A stretch of 64,000 bases of DNA from Rhodococcus sp. G-MC3 (GCF_030063335.1 NZ_JASISW010000022.1:31220-95219); one strand, 5' to 3'. Shown: positions 45,123-54,907, counted from the stretch's first letter. Translations and numbers: made by a program. The notes: generated by a model from the sequence alone, not told the origin.

Positions 45123-45139
45123 TTGAACGAGGAGGTCAG

Positions 45140-46063
45140 ATGGACATCGTGTCATTGTGGCGGCAAGTGGAGAACCCATTGAGTTACGCGGTCCCCTTTT
45201 TCTTCGTTCTAGTTGCGATCGAAGCAGTCATGCTTCGTGCTGACGAGCGCAGGGAAGGAAAAACCGGCTATTCAATGATCGACACACGCACGAGTCTGTT
45301 GATGGGTTCCGGCGCCCTGATGTTCATGTTGCTGATCAAAATCGTGACGCTGTTCCTGTTCGCGCTCGTCTGGACGCACCTCGCGCCCTGGCATATCCCG
45401 GCCGGCACGTGGTGGAGCTGGATTCTGCTGTTCGTCGTCGTAGATCTCACGTGGTACTTCAACCACCGTTTTTCCCATCGTGTCCGCATCGGATGGGCAG
45501 CTCATCAGGCACATCATTCGAGTGAGCACTTCAATCTCGGCACAGCACTGAGGCAGAAATGGAATCCGTGGTCCGAGGCCATCTTCTGGCTCCCGCTGCC
45601 GTTCTTGGGTTTCGAGCCTTGGACCATCTATGTCGCATTCGGATTCAACCTGATTTACCAGTTCTTCAGTCACACCGAGACCATCGGGCGCTTGCCTCGC
45701 CCGATCGAGGTCATCTTCAACACACCCTCACATCACCGCGTCCACCACGGCAGCGATGCTGAATACCTCGACAAGAATTACGGCGGCATCCTAATTATCT
45801 GGGACCGCATGTTCGGCACCTTCCAGCAAGAACTCCACACACCGACATACAGACTGACCACTCCGGTTAACACCCATAACGTCTTCAAGCTCCAATATCG
45901 CGAGTACGGCAACATCATCGCGGATGTGAAGCAAGCTCCCCGATGGCTGGACCGCCTCGGCTACATCTTCGCCCCGCCAGGATGGAAGCCCCGCCGTCTG
46001 CGTGAAGCCGAGAAACAAGCCACCAACAGCACTGCAGAAGGCAAAATCACCGCGACCCAGTGA
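45140..46063 (+). CDS. Sterol desaturase / fatty acid hydroxylase family protein
   Basis: The 307-residue membrane protein has the tripartite di-iron histidine boxes of the family: NHRFSHR near residue 110, AHQAHHSSEHFN near 121, and SHHRVHHGSDAEYLDKNYGG near 196, between about four membrane helices. It uses O2 to hydroxylate or desaturate a lipid or sterol at the membrane. GAGGAGG lies 5 bases before the ATG. Its TGA overlaps the GTG of the TetR gene and a strong inverted repeat precedes it. Confidence 0.87.
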   Translation: MDIVSLWRQVENPLSYAVPFFFVLVAIEAVMLRADERREGKTGYSMIDTRTSLLMGSGALMFMLLIKIVTLFLFALVWTHLAPWHIPAGTWWSWILLFVVVDLTWYFNHRFSHRVRIGWAAHQAHHSSEHFNLGTALRQKWNPWSEAIFWLPLPFLGFEPWTIYVAFGFNLIYQFFSHTETIGRLPRPIEVIFNTPSHHRVHHGSDAEYLDKNYGGILIIWDRMFGTFQQELHTPTYRLTTPVNTHNVFKLQYREYGNIIADVKQAPRWLDRLGYIFAPPGWKPRRLREAEKQATNSTAEGKITATQ

Positions 46064-46773
46064 TTACCTGGGACCCCGCCGCCCTCGCTGGATCCACGAC
46101 ACGGGGATACGGGAGACTGGTCGACGTGGACGGCAATCACGAGAACACCTCGACCGCAGCGAATCGACCGGCGGGAACCAAGGGCATGCCACGCAGCGAA
46201 CGCGAGCAGTCCATCTTGAACGCCGCAGTCGACGAGTTCGGCCAGCTTGGATATGCGGGCGCTTCCCTGTCCACCATCGCCGCAAACGCCGGAGTTTCCA
46301 AGCCGTTGATAATGAACTATTTCGGCTCCAAAGAGGCTCTGTATGTCCAATGTGTCCGACGGGCAGGACAGAACATGGTGGACCGAATCGAAACTGTCCT
46401 CGCCACCGATCACCCGCCCCTGAGCAAGGCAGCAGAAACACTCGCCACTATCTTCGACGGCCTCCAACCTCGCCCTCATGACTGGAACGTTCTTACCGAC
46501 CGCACCACTACGCCCGGCGGAGCCGCCTACGAAACGGCACAACACTATCGCGATCTCATCAATGCTCAGGGCGCCCGCGGAGTCGCGAACTTCGTCGACA
46601 AAACACGTCTCGAAAACGAGGACGCGGCGGTACTGACCGAAATCTGGATCAGCATCGTCACCGCACTCGTCCGATGGTGGCTACGCCACCCCGAGCAGAC
46701 CGCCGCCGACATGACCCAGCGCAGCTACCGCATCCTCAGCGCCATCACCTCTCCCGACGTGTTACATCCCTGA
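46060..46773 (+). CDS. TetR family transcriptional regulator
   Basis: The 237-residue TetR protein has its DNA-binding domain at about residues 45-92 (SEREQSILNAAVDEFGQLGY, AGASLSTIAANAGVSKPLIM, NYFGSKEALY). The GTG at 46060 overlaps the desaturase stop (GTGA), so the two genes are coupled; a later start near 46126 or 46186 would remove a poorly conserved N-terminal extension. It probably represses its own operon through the inverted repeat at 45092-45122. Confidence 0.84.
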   Translation: MITWDPAALAGSTTRGYGRLVDVDGNHENTSTAANRPAGTKGMPRSEREQSILNAAVDEFGQLGYAGASLSTIAANAGVSKPLIMNYFGSKEALYVQCVRRAGQNMVDRIETVLATDHPPLSKAAETLATIFDGLQPRPHDWNVLTDRTTTPGGAAYETAQHYRDLINAQGARGVANFVDKTRLENEDAAVLTEIWISIVTALVRWWLRHPEQTAADMTQRSYRILSAITSPDVLHP

Positions 46774-47019
46774 CAAGGTGATGCTCGCCGCGCGACCGGG
46801 AGGACAAGCCTCCGACTCACCAGCGAACTCGATCCGACGAACGGTTTGATTGCGATCGGCAGCACGGCCGGAACAGGAGCAACAATCCTGAGGTCTCCCC
46901 CGCTGGCGACGAACTCTTGGGGCCTCGACTGTGTGCAGAGGCAGCAGCCAAAACTCATCACGACGATGCTCTGTCCCCTCAGCCACCGAACAGCCTCTGT
47001 CGAAGCACGCACGCTTTGG

Positions 47020-47400
47020 TCAAGCCTCCGTCAGCGGGTGCCCCAGCTCCCACTCGTGACCGAACGGGTCGATTATCCGTCCCAGTCGCCAACCGTGCTC
47101 GTCGGCGACCGCCGCGCTCCGGCGAGCACCCGCCTCGACCGCTTGCTCGATGAGACTGTCCGGGTCGTCGACAACGAGGAGGGTACGGCTTGTAGCTCCG
47201 CCAGCGGCAAGGGGTTCGAGCCGACCCCGGATGGCGCCTGGGGTCGCGACCCAGAACACGGCGTCCCCGACTGCCAACTGCGCGACGATGTCCTCGCCGT
47301 CGCCGACCTGATGCATCACTGTCGCGCTGAACGCCGCCTCGTAAAAGGCCACGGCGGCGGCGCCACGATCGACCCACAGCTCAGGTTGAATACTGGCCAT
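47020..47400 (-). CDS. VOC (glyoxalase-like) family protein
   Basis: The 126-residue vicinal-oxygen-chelate protein, of the PhnB-like type, reads SIQPELWVDRGAAAVAFYEA, DIVAQLAVGDAVFWVATPGA, GWRLGRIIDPFGHEWELGHP with the terminal PFGHxW metal-site motif. Such proteins bind or modify small molecules, including resistance proteins; the substrate is unknown. The ATG at 47400 has AGGAG 6 bases upstream. It is the only intact gene between the TetR gene and the IS1380 remnant. Confidence 0.82.
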   Translation of the reverse strand: MASIQPELWVDRGAAAVAFYEAAFSATVMHQVGDGEDIVAQLAVGDAVFWVATPGAIRGRLEPLAAGGATSRTLLVVDDPDSLIEQAVEAGARRSAAVADEHGWRLGRIIDPFGHEWELGHPLTEA

Positions 47401-47422
47401 CACAGGCTCCTGTCGGATTGGC

Positions 47423-47580
47423 CTACGCCACAGCGCGTGAGGCGCGAAGAAACTCAGCATGCCCCATGATGTCGCGACTGACATAGCGGACGCCGAAGCG
47501 GTGCCGTGCGAAGCTGAGAATGAGCAGATGTGGCACGACACTGGGTTTGGCCTCGATCCACCGATGAAAGTGTCCGTTAA
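47423..47580 (-). pseudogene. Unassigned C-terminal coding remnant
   Basis: A minus-strand frame reads GHFHRWIEAKPSVVPHLLIL then SFARHRFGVRYVSRDIMGHA to a stop at 47423. Its composition is protein-like, but it has no start and is cut upstream by the IS1380 remnant. I do not recognise the family. Confidence 0.3.
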
Positions 47581-47589
47581 CCGGGTGTC

Positions 47590-48849
47590 GAACTGAAGAA
47601 GGTGCCCCCTGAGCTCGAGTTCACCTTCGGCCACAACCGCTGACTCGAATCGGTCCTGCGCCAGCACCTGATCGCCCTCGCCGACCGCACCGGCATCCTC
47701 CCCGGCATCACCGACCGTGCATTCGTCGACATCGACTCCCTGCTGCGTCCGGTCTACGGCCAAGCCAAACAAGGCGCCTCGTATGGGCACGCGAGAATCG
47801 CCGGAAATAAGATCCTCCGCAAAGGACTCTCCCCCCTCGCCACGATCATCAGCACCGCCGACTCCGCCCCGGTCGTCGCCGGTATGCGACTGCGGGCCGG
47901 ACGCGCCGGATCAGGTATGGGCGCCGCCCTGATGGTCCCCAAGCGATCGTCACCGCCCGATTGGCCGGCACCACCGGCAAGATCCGCGTCCGCGGTGACT
48001 CCGCGTACAGCGGCAGCTCGGTGGTCCGCGCACGCGTGCGAGCAGGAACCGAATTCTCGTTGGTCACGGCACGTAACACCGCCGTGCAGCGAACCATCGA
48101 CTCGATCCACGACGACGCGCGGACGCCGGTGAGATACCCCGGCTCGGTCCCAGACCGAAGACACCAGCGGATGGATCTCCGACGCCGAAGTCGCCGAAAC
48201 CATCTACACCGCTTACGCTTCCACATGTCATCCGGTCACAGCACGGCTGATCGTTCGCCGAGTCAAAGACGCTGCGAACGGTGACGCCCTCTTTCCCGTC
48301 TGGCGGCATCACCCGTTTTCCGCCGTCACCACCCTGCCGACGACCACCGCCGACGTCACCCACCGCGCGCACGCGATCGTCGAAACCGTCTTCCCCGACC
48401 TGATCGACGGACCACTCGCGCACATGCCGTCCGGATCGTTCGCCGCAAACTCCGCCTGGATTCTGTGCGCGGCGATCGCCCACAACCTGCTACGCGCGAC
48501 CGGAGTCGTTGCCGCCGGACCCTACGCGAAAGCGAGAGGGGCGACTCTGCGGAGAAAACTCGTCAACATCCCTGCCCGCCTGACTCGCCCCCAACGCAAA
48601 CCGACGTTGCATCTACCGACCCATTGGCCTTGGTCCGATGCGTGGCTTAACCTGTGGCACAGCATTATCGGAAGCTCACCACCGAACGGAACCTGGCACC
48701 CGACCACACCGCCGACAACGGCCGGTCAAGGACACAACTGTGGAAAAGCTGGGAAGACCAGCGGCTACCGCCTGCACACCATCACTCACATCGCGAAATC
48801 ACCGATTCATACGCCACCGCTCAGCAAACGGAGGCGTAGATCCGAATAG
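47590..48849 (+). pseudogene. IS1380-family transposase, degraded
   Basis: Successive frames on the plus strand give VPPELEFTFGHNR, LESVLRQHLIALADRTGILP, AKQGASYGHARIAGNKILRK, IRVRGDSAYSGSSVVRARVR (the DDE-type RGDSAY), then ALFPVWRHHPFSAVTTLP, HRAHAIVETVFPDLIDGPLA and HMPSGSFAANSAWILCAAIA. This is the order of an IS1380-type DDE transposase lacking its N-terminus and carrying an in-frame stop near 47642 and at least three frameshifts. The last frame runs on to 48849 past the natural end. It is inactive. Confidence 0.8.
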
Positions 48850-48899
48850 ATATGTCGGCCAGCAGTTCGCCCATCACACACCTTTCAAGGGAGACGATC

Positions 48900-49720
48900 G
48901 TGGCCTACGGCTACGTGCTGTACGAGATCGCCGATTCGGTAGCGACCATCTGGCATAACCGTCCGGAGCAGCGCAATGCCGAGAACAGCCAGTTACTGGA
49001 CGAGCTGAACGACGCGGTCGTGCGTGCTGGTGCTGACCCGCAGGTGCGTGCGGTGGTCTTTGAGGGCAAGGGCGGGCATTTTTCCGCTGGGCACGACCTC
49101 AAGGAGGTCAGGTCGAGCGGCAGGACTTCTCCCCGGAGGAGCGGTGGGAGTACGAGTCCCGCTCGTACATGGACTACTGCCTCAACATATTCAATCTCCC
49201 GAAGCCGACCATCGCCCTGGGTTGACGGCGTCTGTGTCGCAGGGGGTTTCATGGTTGCGAACGTGTGCGACATGATCGGCGCCGCCGACACCGCGTTCTT
49301 CGCCGACCCGGTTCTGCACACTATGGGAGTCAGCGCGGTCGAGGTGCTGGTGCACCCGTGGGTGCTCGGGCACTGTAAGGCCCGCGAATTCCTGTTCACC
49401 GGGGACCGGCTCTCCGCTGCAGATGCTCTGGCCAGCGGGATGGTCCACCGGGTCGTATCCGTCGACCAGCTCGACGAGGCGGTCGCGACGCTCGCGAACC
49501 GGGTGGCGCTCGCACCGCCGTTCGCCACCAAGGTGCTCAAGCGGTCCTTGACCGCACCCTCGTCGAGGTACAGGGCTTTCACGCTGCTCTCGACGCGTAC
49601 TTCGACGGGCACCAGCTCACCCACTTCAACGATGAGGCCCGTCGCGCGAAGGCCGACGGCGGATTCTCCGAGTCCATTCAGCGCCACACAGGCGGCCACC
49701 TCGGTGCGCTGACCTTACGC
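48900..49720 (+). pseudogene. Enoyl-CoA hydratase/isomerase family, multiply frameshifted
   Basis: The gene starts well (GTG with AAGGGAG upstream; VLYEIADSVATIWHNRPEQR, FEGKGGHFSAGHDLKEV). It then loses frame near 49115, continues as VERQDFSPEERWEYESRSYM in another frame, returns by 49205 for WVDGVCVAGGFMVANVCDMI and VHPWVLGHCKAREFLFTGDR, and shifts again near 49550 (DRTLVEVQGFHAALDAYFDG). Shifts in opposite directions keep a long open frame, which hides the damage. The crotonase oxyanion motifs are visible but the protein is broken. Confidence 0.8.
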
Positions 49721-49788
49721 ACCTCACCATCCCGATTCCCCGAGAGAAGGCAGCACCAGGTCCAGCACCGAAGCCGCGTCGAGCACTA

Positions 49789-49941
49789 CAAATGCACGGC
49801 GGAATCGGGATGACCGCCGAACACGCGATCGGCCAGTACGTCCGTCGGCTCCTGGCCATCGAGCACACCTTCGGTAGCACCGACGAACACCTCATTCTGC
49901 TCGCCGCCGGGATCCGCGATCACGACCTGATCGAGCTCTAA
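49789..49941 (+). pseudogene. Acyl-CoA dehydrogenase C-terminal fragment
   Basis: The 50 codons read QMHGGIGMTAEHAIGQYVRR, LLAIEHTFGSTDEHLILLAA, GIRDHDLIEL and a stop, the C-terminal helix of an acyl-CoA dehydrogenase of the actinobacterial catabolic type. The remaining ~330 residues are missing; only the junction with the enoyl-CoA hydratase pseudogene precedes it. Confidence 0.7.
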
Positions 49942-49959
49942 CACCGACACGCAGCGGTG

Positions 49960-50045
49960 ACGGCCCGTCGGCGGATGCCGCGTGCGGTCCTCGAATACAT
50001 GATCTCGGCGGGGCTCCCGCCGTGGGAAATCGTCGTCGCAGCAGC
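49960..50045 (+). pseudogene. Amidohydrolase C-terminal fragment
   Basis: The peptide RRRMPRAVLEYMISAGLPPW then EIVVAAATHS resembles the LEYMVxAGMTPxEAIVAATR helix near the C-terminus of imidazolonepropionase-like amidohydrolases. It ends abruptly beside the HxlR gene. Confidence 0.4.
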
Positions 50046-50081
50046 CACCCACTCAGTTCACCGCCGGAGGTGCCGTCGGGG

Positions 50082-50603
50082 TTACGTGTCGGTGCTGATG
50101 CCGAAGCGTGCCGCTACCTCGGGATTGCCGAGCAGTCGCTGGGGGAAGCTGGGCCCGGCGTGTGCGTGTATCTCATGCAGGCGGACAGGGTCACCGCAGT
50201 GTGCGCAGGCCACGGTGGTGTGCAGCTCGTGGCCGCAGGAGTCGTGGCTCAGGATCACCGGGAGTTCTTCCCCACGGTGCGCCCAGCTGTCACCCCAGGT
50301 TTTCATCGCGGCCATGACGGGGAAGAAGTCGCGGCCCGATTCGGTCAGCACGTATTCGTGCCGGACGGGGTCGAGCTGGTATTCACGGCGTTCGAGCAGG
50401 CCGGCATCGACGAGCTTGCGCAGCCGGTCGGTGAGGGTGCTGCGAGCGATACGCAGCGAGGCGATGAACCCGTCGAATTTCGTCTCACCATAAAACACCT
50501 CGCGCAACACGAGCAGCGTCCACGCGTCACCGAGTAGGTCGGCGGTGCGGGCGATGGTGCAGGGCCAATCGGCGAAAGACGTCGTTTTCATCAGCTTCAT
50601 CAT
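50082..50603 (-). CDS. HxlR family winged-helix regulator
   Basis: The 173-residue protein starts with the HxlR domain (PCTIARTADLLGDAWTLLVL, REVFYGETKFDGFIASLRIA, RSTLTDRLRKLVDAGLLERR, YVLTESGRDFFPV). Its C-terminal extension has four cysteines or CxxC-type elements (HDSCGHEL, CAHCGDPV), which could bind zinc or sense redox state. ATGs at 50603, 50600 and 50591 are all possible. It is divergent from the enoyl-CoA hydratase operon and two inverted repeats lie between them, so it probably controls that operon. Confidence 0.85.
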   Translation of the reverse strand: MMKLMKTTSFADWPCTIARTADLLGDAWTLLVLREVFYGETKFDGFIASLRIARSTLTDRLRKLVDAGLLERREYQLDPVRHEYVLTESGRDFFPVMAAMKTWGDSWAHRGEELPVILSHDSCGHELHTTVACAHCGDPVRLHEIHAHAGPSFPQRLLGNPEVAARFGISTDT

Positions 50604-50607
50604 ATCA

Positions 50608-50622
50608 GTCTTTGTTTGAGAC
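50608..50622. promoter_or_regulatory. Inverted repeat near HxlR start
   Basis: GTCT and AGAC flank TTGTTTG immediately upstream of the HxlR start. Together with 50663-50679 it shares the CAGTCTT core (50606-50612 and 50662-50668). Confidence 0.4.
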
Positions 50623-50662
50623 CCACTTGCGGTGACGAGGGGTAATCCACTACCGTCCTGTC

Positions 50663-50679
50663 AGTCTTAATATACGACT
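50663..50679. promoter_or_regulatory. Inverted repeat near enoyl-CoA hydratase start
   Basis: AGTC and GACT flank TTAATATAC, 14 bp before the enoyl-CoA hydratase ATG and just before its AGGAGG. It is a candidate HxlR operator. Confidence 0.4.
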
Positions 50680-50693
50680 TAGCAGGAGGATGC

Positions 50694-51491
50694 ATGTCTG
50701 ACTGGAGTAGTCCACCCGCTGTCACCGTCGAACGGGAGGGTCATGTGCTGCTCATGGGCCTCAATCGCCCGAACAAGCGCAACGCGGTCACCAAGCAACT
50801 TCTCACCGAACTCGCCCAGGCGTACGGAAAACTTGAATCCGACGAGAGTCTGTGGTGTGGTGTGCTCTTCGCGCACGGGCAGCACTTCACCGGCGGGCTC
50901 GACCTGGCCGACGTCGGCGCCGATCTGGCGGCGGGAACCTTCGAGTTGCCCGCCGGGGCGCGCGACCCGTGGCGACTCGACGACCCCTGGACCAAGCCGG
51001 TGGTCGCGGCGGCGCACGGCTGGGTGATGACCCTCGGGATCGAGTTGTTGCTGGCCGCCGACATCGTGATCGCCTCCGCCGATGCCCGGTTCAAGCAGAT
51101 GGAGAACCGGCGCGGCATCTACCCGTTCGGTGGCGCGAGTTTCCGCTTCCCCCAGACCGCCGGGTGGGGCAACGCCATGCGCTGGATCCTGACCGGCGAC
51201 GAGTTCGACGCTGACGAGGCCTATCGCATCGGCCTCGTGCAAGAGATCGCACCTGATCCCACCGCGGCGTTGGCCACTGCTCGAGCGATCGCGGCCACGA
51301 TCGCCGAGCGCTGTGCCCCGTTGGGAGTGCAGACCACGCTCGCCTCCGCGCACCGGGCCCGGTTGTCGGGTGAGCAAGCCGCGATAGAGCAGCTTCGTCC
51401 CGATATCGCGCGGCTGCTGCGTACCGCCGACGGCGTCGAGGGCATGCGCTCGTTCATCGAGCGCCGCGACGCCGTGTTCACCGGAAACTGA
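50694..51491 (+). CDS. Enoyl-CoA hydratase/isomerase (crotonase) family protein
   Basis: The 265-residue crotonase-fold protein has oxyanion-hole elements [12 protein letters not shown] and [16 protein letters not shown], then [20 protein letters not shown] and [20 protein letters not shown]. It would hydrate or isomerise an enoyl-CoA. AGGAGG lies 4 bases before the ATG. It is the first gene of an operon with an acyl-CoA dehydrogenase and an SDR, all in the order of one beta-oxidation-like turn. Confidence 0.88.
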   Translation: MSDWSSPPAVTVEREGHVLLMGLNRPNKRNAVTKQLLTELAQAYGKLESDESLWCGVLFAHGQHFTGGLDLADVGADLAAGTFELPAGARDPWRLDDPWTKPVVAAAHGWVMTLGIELLLAADIVIASADARFKQMENRRGIYPFGGASFRFPQTAGWGNAMRWILTGDEFDADEAYRIGLVQEIAPDPTAALATARAIAATIAERCAPLGVQTTLASAHRARLSGEQAAIEQLRPDIARLLRTADGVEGMRSFIERRDAVFTGN

Positions 51492-51520
51492 CCGCTCCAC
51501 CAACCGAAGGAGTTCACTCG

Positions 51521-52753
51521 ATGTCTGCACCGACAGCCGCCCGCCCGGGTCTGTTCGACCTGCCCGAGGAGGTTGCCGAGGCCCGCGCCTGGGCGCACGG
51601 TTTCGCCGAGCGCTTTGTTCGCCCCGCCGCTGCGGAATACGACGAGCGTGAGGAAATGCCGTGGCCAGTGATCAAGGAGGCCGCCGCCGCCGGCCTGTAT
51701 TCCGCCGATTTCGCCGTCCAGTTGCGCGATGATCCGACCGGGTTGCTGCTGCCGGTCGTGGCCGAGGAGATCTTCTGGGGTGACGGCGGGATGGGGCAGG
51801 CGCTACTGGGTACCTACCTGCCTGTTTTTGCGATGTTCAGTGCCGCGACTCCCGATCAGGTCACCGCGTGGCTGCCCGAATTCTTCGGCACCGCAAACGA
51901 ACCCGCGGTCGCCGCGCTGTGTGCCAGTGAGCCCGACGCGGGCAGCGACGCGGCCGCGATCCGTACCCACGCCCGCTTCGACCAAGCCAGCGGGGAGTGG
52001 GTGATCAATGGCACCAAGACATGGGCGACCAACGGCGGCATCGCGGGCGTGCATATCGTCAACGCGGTTACCGACCCCGGCCTCGGTGCCCGCGGGCACG
52101 CGCTGTTCTACATCCCTCCGGGTACTCCCGGGCTGCGGCAGGGGCAGAAGTTCGCCAAGCATGGCCTGCGTGCCTCGCACACCGCAGAGGTTCTGCTCGA
52201 GGACGTGCGCGTACCAGCGGACAATGTGCTCGGCGGCAAGGAACAGCTCGACGCGCGCCTGGCTGCGGTCCGCGAGGGTCGACGGGTGCGGGTGCCGGCG
52301 GCCATGGCCGCGTTCGAGGCAACCCGCCCGGGCATCGGCGCCATGGCGCTGGGCGTGGCACGCGCCGCCTACGAGTACGCACTCGAATACGCCGGCGTAC
52401 GCGAACAATTCGGTCGGCCCATCATCGACAACCAGGCCATCGCCTTCACCCTGGCGGATCTGGCCACCGAGATCGACGCCACCCGGCTGCTGGTGTGGCG
52501 TGCGGCGAACATGGCCGCTCGTGGGCAACGATATGCGCGCGCCGAAGGCAGCATGGCCAAGCTCAAAGCCAGCGAGGTGGCCGTGCATGCCACCGAACGC
52601 GCGATCCAGATCCTGGGCGGCAACGGCTACACACGCGACTACCCCGTGGAACGGTGGGCGCGTGATGCGAAGATCTTCCCCATCTACGAAGGCACCAGCG
52701 AGATCCAGCGCCTCATGATCGCCAGCGCGCTGACCGGCCGGAGGATCCGATGA
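51521..52753 (+). CDS. Acyl-CoA dehydrogenase
   Basis: The 410-residue protein has the three-domain ACAD layout: [40 protein letters not shown], the C-terminal [40 protein letters not shown] and [16 protein letters not shown], where the Glu of YEGT is the usual catalytic base. It oxidises an acyl-CoA to the 2-enoyl-CoA with FAD. GAAGGAG lies 8 bases before the ATG. Its stop overlaps the SDR ATG (ATGA). Confidence 0.92.
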   Translation: MSAPTAARPGLFDLPEEVAEARAWAHGFAERFVRPAAAEYDEREEMPWPVIKEAAAAGLYSADFAVQLRDDPTGLLLPVVAEEIFWGDGGMGQALLGTYLPVFAMFSAATPDQVTAWLPEFFGTANEPAVAALCASEPDAGSDAAAIRTHARFDQASGEWVINGTKTWATNGGIAGVHIVNAVTDPGLGARGHALFYIPPGTPGLRQGQKFAKHGLRASHTAEVLLEDVRVPADNVLGGKEQLDARLAAVREGRRVRVPAAMAAFEATRPGIGAMALGVARAAYEYALEYAGVREQFGRPIIDNQAIAFTLADLATEIDATRLLVWRAANMAARGQRYARAEGSMAKLKASEVAVHATERAIQILGGNGYTRDYPVERWARDAKIFPIYEGTSEIQRLMIASALTGRRIR

Positions 52754-53526
52754 CTGCGCCGCGCTCTCCGCTCGCCGGGAAAGTCGCTGTGGTCTCCGGC
52801 GGTGGCCGCGGAATCGGCCGCATGATCACCGAAGGACTGCTGCGCGCGGGGATGAGCGTCTACATCAGCAGCCGCAAGGAGTTCGAACTCGACTCCGCCG
52901 CAGCAGAGTTGGCCGAGTTCGGCAGCGTATATGCGGTGCCGGCCGACCTCGCGACAGTCGAGGGCGTCGCCACTCTGGCAGCGACGGTATCCGCGCGCGA
53001 GCCCCATCTGCACGCGTTGATCAACAACGCGGGCGCGAACTGGGGCGCACCCTTGGACGAGTTCCCCGCCGCAGCCTGGGATCGAGTGCTCTCGGTGAAC
53101 CTCAAGGGCCTGTTCATGCTTACCCAGGCCCTGACCTCGCTGCTGCGCGCCGGCGCCACACTGCATGATCCCGCACGTGTGGTCAACATCGGAAGTATCG
53201 ACGGGTTGCGTTCGCCGCAGCCGGGAATGGACAACTTCTCCTACAGCGCCAGCAAGGCCGGTGTGCATTTGTTGACCCAGCAGCTCGCGGGCGCATTAGC
53301 CCCTCACGTCCTGGTCAACGCTATCGCCCCGGGCCTGTTTCCCTCGAAGATGACCGCGGGACTCCTGGCCGCAGGGGAGAGTGAACTCGCCGCACGTATT
53401 CCGCTGCGGCGAGTCGGCCGCCCGGTCGACATCGCGGGAATCACCGAATTCCTACTCGGCCCGACCAGCACCTATATCACCGGCGCGGTCATCCCGCTCG
53501 ACGGCGGCCTCAACGCTCACCGCTGA
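52750..53526 (+). CDS. Short-chain dehydrogenase (3-hydroxyacyl-CoA dehydrogenase-like)
   Basis: The 258-residue SDR has [20 protein letters not shown] near residue 11, [15 protein letters not shown] near 94, the Ser in [10 protein letters not shown] and [16 protein letters not shown] near 166. It reads as an NAD(P)-dependent 3-hydroxyacyl reductase/dehydrogenase. Coupled to the acyl-CoA dehydrogenase by ATGA, it would oxidise the product of the hydratase. A strong terminator hairpin follows. Confidence 0.88.
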   Translation: MTAPRSPLAGKVAVVSGGGRGIGRMITEGLLRAGMSVYISSRKEFELDSAAAELAEFGSVYAVPADLATVEGVATLAATVSAREPHLHALINNAGANWGAPLDEFPAAAWDRVLSVNLKGLFMLTQALTSLLRAGATLHDPARVVNIGSIDGLRSPQPGMDNFSYSASKAGVHLLTQQLAGALAPHVLVNAIAPGLFPSKMTAGLLAAGESELAARIPLRRVGRPVDIAGITEFLLGPTSTYITGAVIPLDGGLNAHR

Positions 53527-53533
53527 CGCCCCC

Positions 53534-53566
53534 ACGGTGGGGCCGGTCCACCACCGGCCCCACCGT
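53534..53566 (+). terminator. Strong hairpin after the acyl-CoA operon
   Basis: ACGGTGGGGCCGGT and ACCGGCCCCACCGT form a perfect 14-bp GC-rich stem around CCACC, starting 8 bp after the SDR stop; TCGTTTCTC follows. It should end the hydratase-dehydrogenase-SDR transcript. Confidence 0.75.
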
Positions 53567-53605
53567 ACGTCGTTTCTCATTAACCCAATTTCATCGAGGA
53601 CTACC

Positions 53606-54460
53606 ATGCCCGCAACCACCCCTGACCACGGCGTGCGGTCGCAACTTCCGACCAGTACTGCGCTGCCGGAAATTCCTGCTGACGCCACACCATTCGCCGC
53701 CTCCTACCGCATTCGCACCCACGACGTCGACCACCACATGCGGGTACGACTCGACGCGATCGCACGCTATCTGCAGGACATCGCGACCGACATGATCGAG
53801 GCATCACTGTTCTACGACTCGGACCCCTTCTGGATCCTGCGCCGCACCATCATCGACGTCATCTCACCCATCAGCTGGCCGGGAAACGTCGCAGTCCAGC
53901 GCTGGTGCTCGGCCACCTCCACCCGCTGGGTCAACATGCGCCAACGGGTGCGCAGCACCCATGAGAGCTCACCGTTCAACCCCCAGCGCCGCCCACCCGG
54001 ACTCGTGGAAACCGAATCCTTCTGCATCAAGGTCGATCCCGCCGGATACCTCGCCCGCATCAGCGACCCCGCCCAAGCCGAACTGAGCCGCTACGTCCAC
54101 GACACCCGGCTCAAGTGGCGCCCACTCAACACCGCAACGCCGCCCGACTCGGCCACCGACCGGCTGTTCTCGGTCCGCAGCAGCGACATCGACCCGTTCG
54201 GTCACGTCAACAACGCCACCTACTGGCAGGCCATCGAAGACCAACTCGAGGACAACACCGACCTACTCACCGAACCCCACCGGGCCATCGTGGAATTCCT
54301 GCGCCCCATCCCCCCGGGCGCGCACCCCCGCATCCGTGCCCGACGAACACCACGCCAGCTGTGCCTATGGATACTCCTCGAGGACGGCACGGTCGCCGCC
54401 ACCGCCACCGTGCAACCTTTGCCGCCTCTGACGTCAGAACAAGGTGTCACGGACCCGTAG
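53606..54460 (+). CDS. Acyl-ACP thioesterase family protein
   Basis: The 284-residue double-hotdog protein is of the bacterial acyl-ACP thioesterase type: FAASYRIRTHDVDHHMRVRL in the first hotdog, TRWVNMRQRVRSTHESS, LVETESFCIKVDPAGY, and VRSSDIDPFGHVNNATYWQA in the second, with the D-x-FGHVNN catalytic segment. It releases free fatty acid from ACP or CoA. The ATG at 53606 has GAGGA 6 bases upstream; an earlier in-frame start runs through the SDR gene and terminator. It may have its own promoter after the terminator. Confidence 0.85.
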   Translation: MPATTPDHGVRSQLPTSTALPEIPADATPFAASYRIRTHDVDHHMRVRLDAIARYLQDIATDMIEASLFYDSDPFWILRRTIIDVISPISWPGNVAVQRWCSATSTRWVNMRQRVRSTHESSPFNPQRRPPGLVETESFCIKVDPAGYLARISDPAQAELSRYVHDTRLKWRPLNTATPPDSATDRLFSVRSSDIDPFGHVNNATYWQAIEDQLEDNTDLLTEPHRAIVEFLRPIPPGAHPRIRARRTPRQLCLWILLEDGTVAATATVQPLPPLTSEQGVTDP

Positions 54461-54523
54461 CGGTTCGACACGCCGAGCCCAGCTCGGCGGGAACGATCGG
54501 CGATGACAGAACACTGGATCCCA

Positions 54524-54850
54524 TGGCAGCGACCGAGGTGGATCAGAAGCAGTTGGCCGAGCAGTTCCTGGCTCAAGCCAAGGGGCAAGGCATCGAAGTT
54601 GATGGGCTAGAGCGGGCTCCTCGATCAGCTCACCAAGAATGTCCTCGAATCGGCGTTGGACGCGGAGATGACCGAACACCTCGGCTACGAAAAACTCGAC
54701 GCCGTCGGCCGCGGCAGCGGGGCAACTCCCGCAACGGCACTCGTTCGAAGACGGTACTTACAGAGATCGGGCCGGTGGAGATCGAAGTCCCGCGCGACAT
54801 CGATTGCTCGTTCGCACCGCAGATCGTCAAGAAGAGGCGGCGTCGCCAGG
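54524..54850 (+). pseudogene. IS256-family transposase, N-terminal remnant
   Basis: MAATEVDQKQLAEQFLAQAK starts in one frame. GLLDQLTKNVLESALDAEMT then EHLGYEK follows in another, and NSRNGTRSKTVLTEIGPVEI then EVPRDIDCSFAPQIVKKRRR in a third. This is the N-terminal third of a mutator-type IS256 transposase with two or more frameshifts; the catalytic DDE core is gone. Confidence 0.75.
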
Positions 54851-54907
54851 CGATCACCCAGATATCTCGGACCGGCACAACATCGGCCCTTGTCCACATA
54901 GAACAGG

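Larger units (their letters stand above)
44803..45139. other. Intergenic region with hairpin, repeat copy and TetR operator
   Basis: There is no gene here. It contains the 20-bp repeat copy 44902-44921, the hairpin 44910-44939 and the operator 45092-45122, described separately. Confidence 0.6.
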
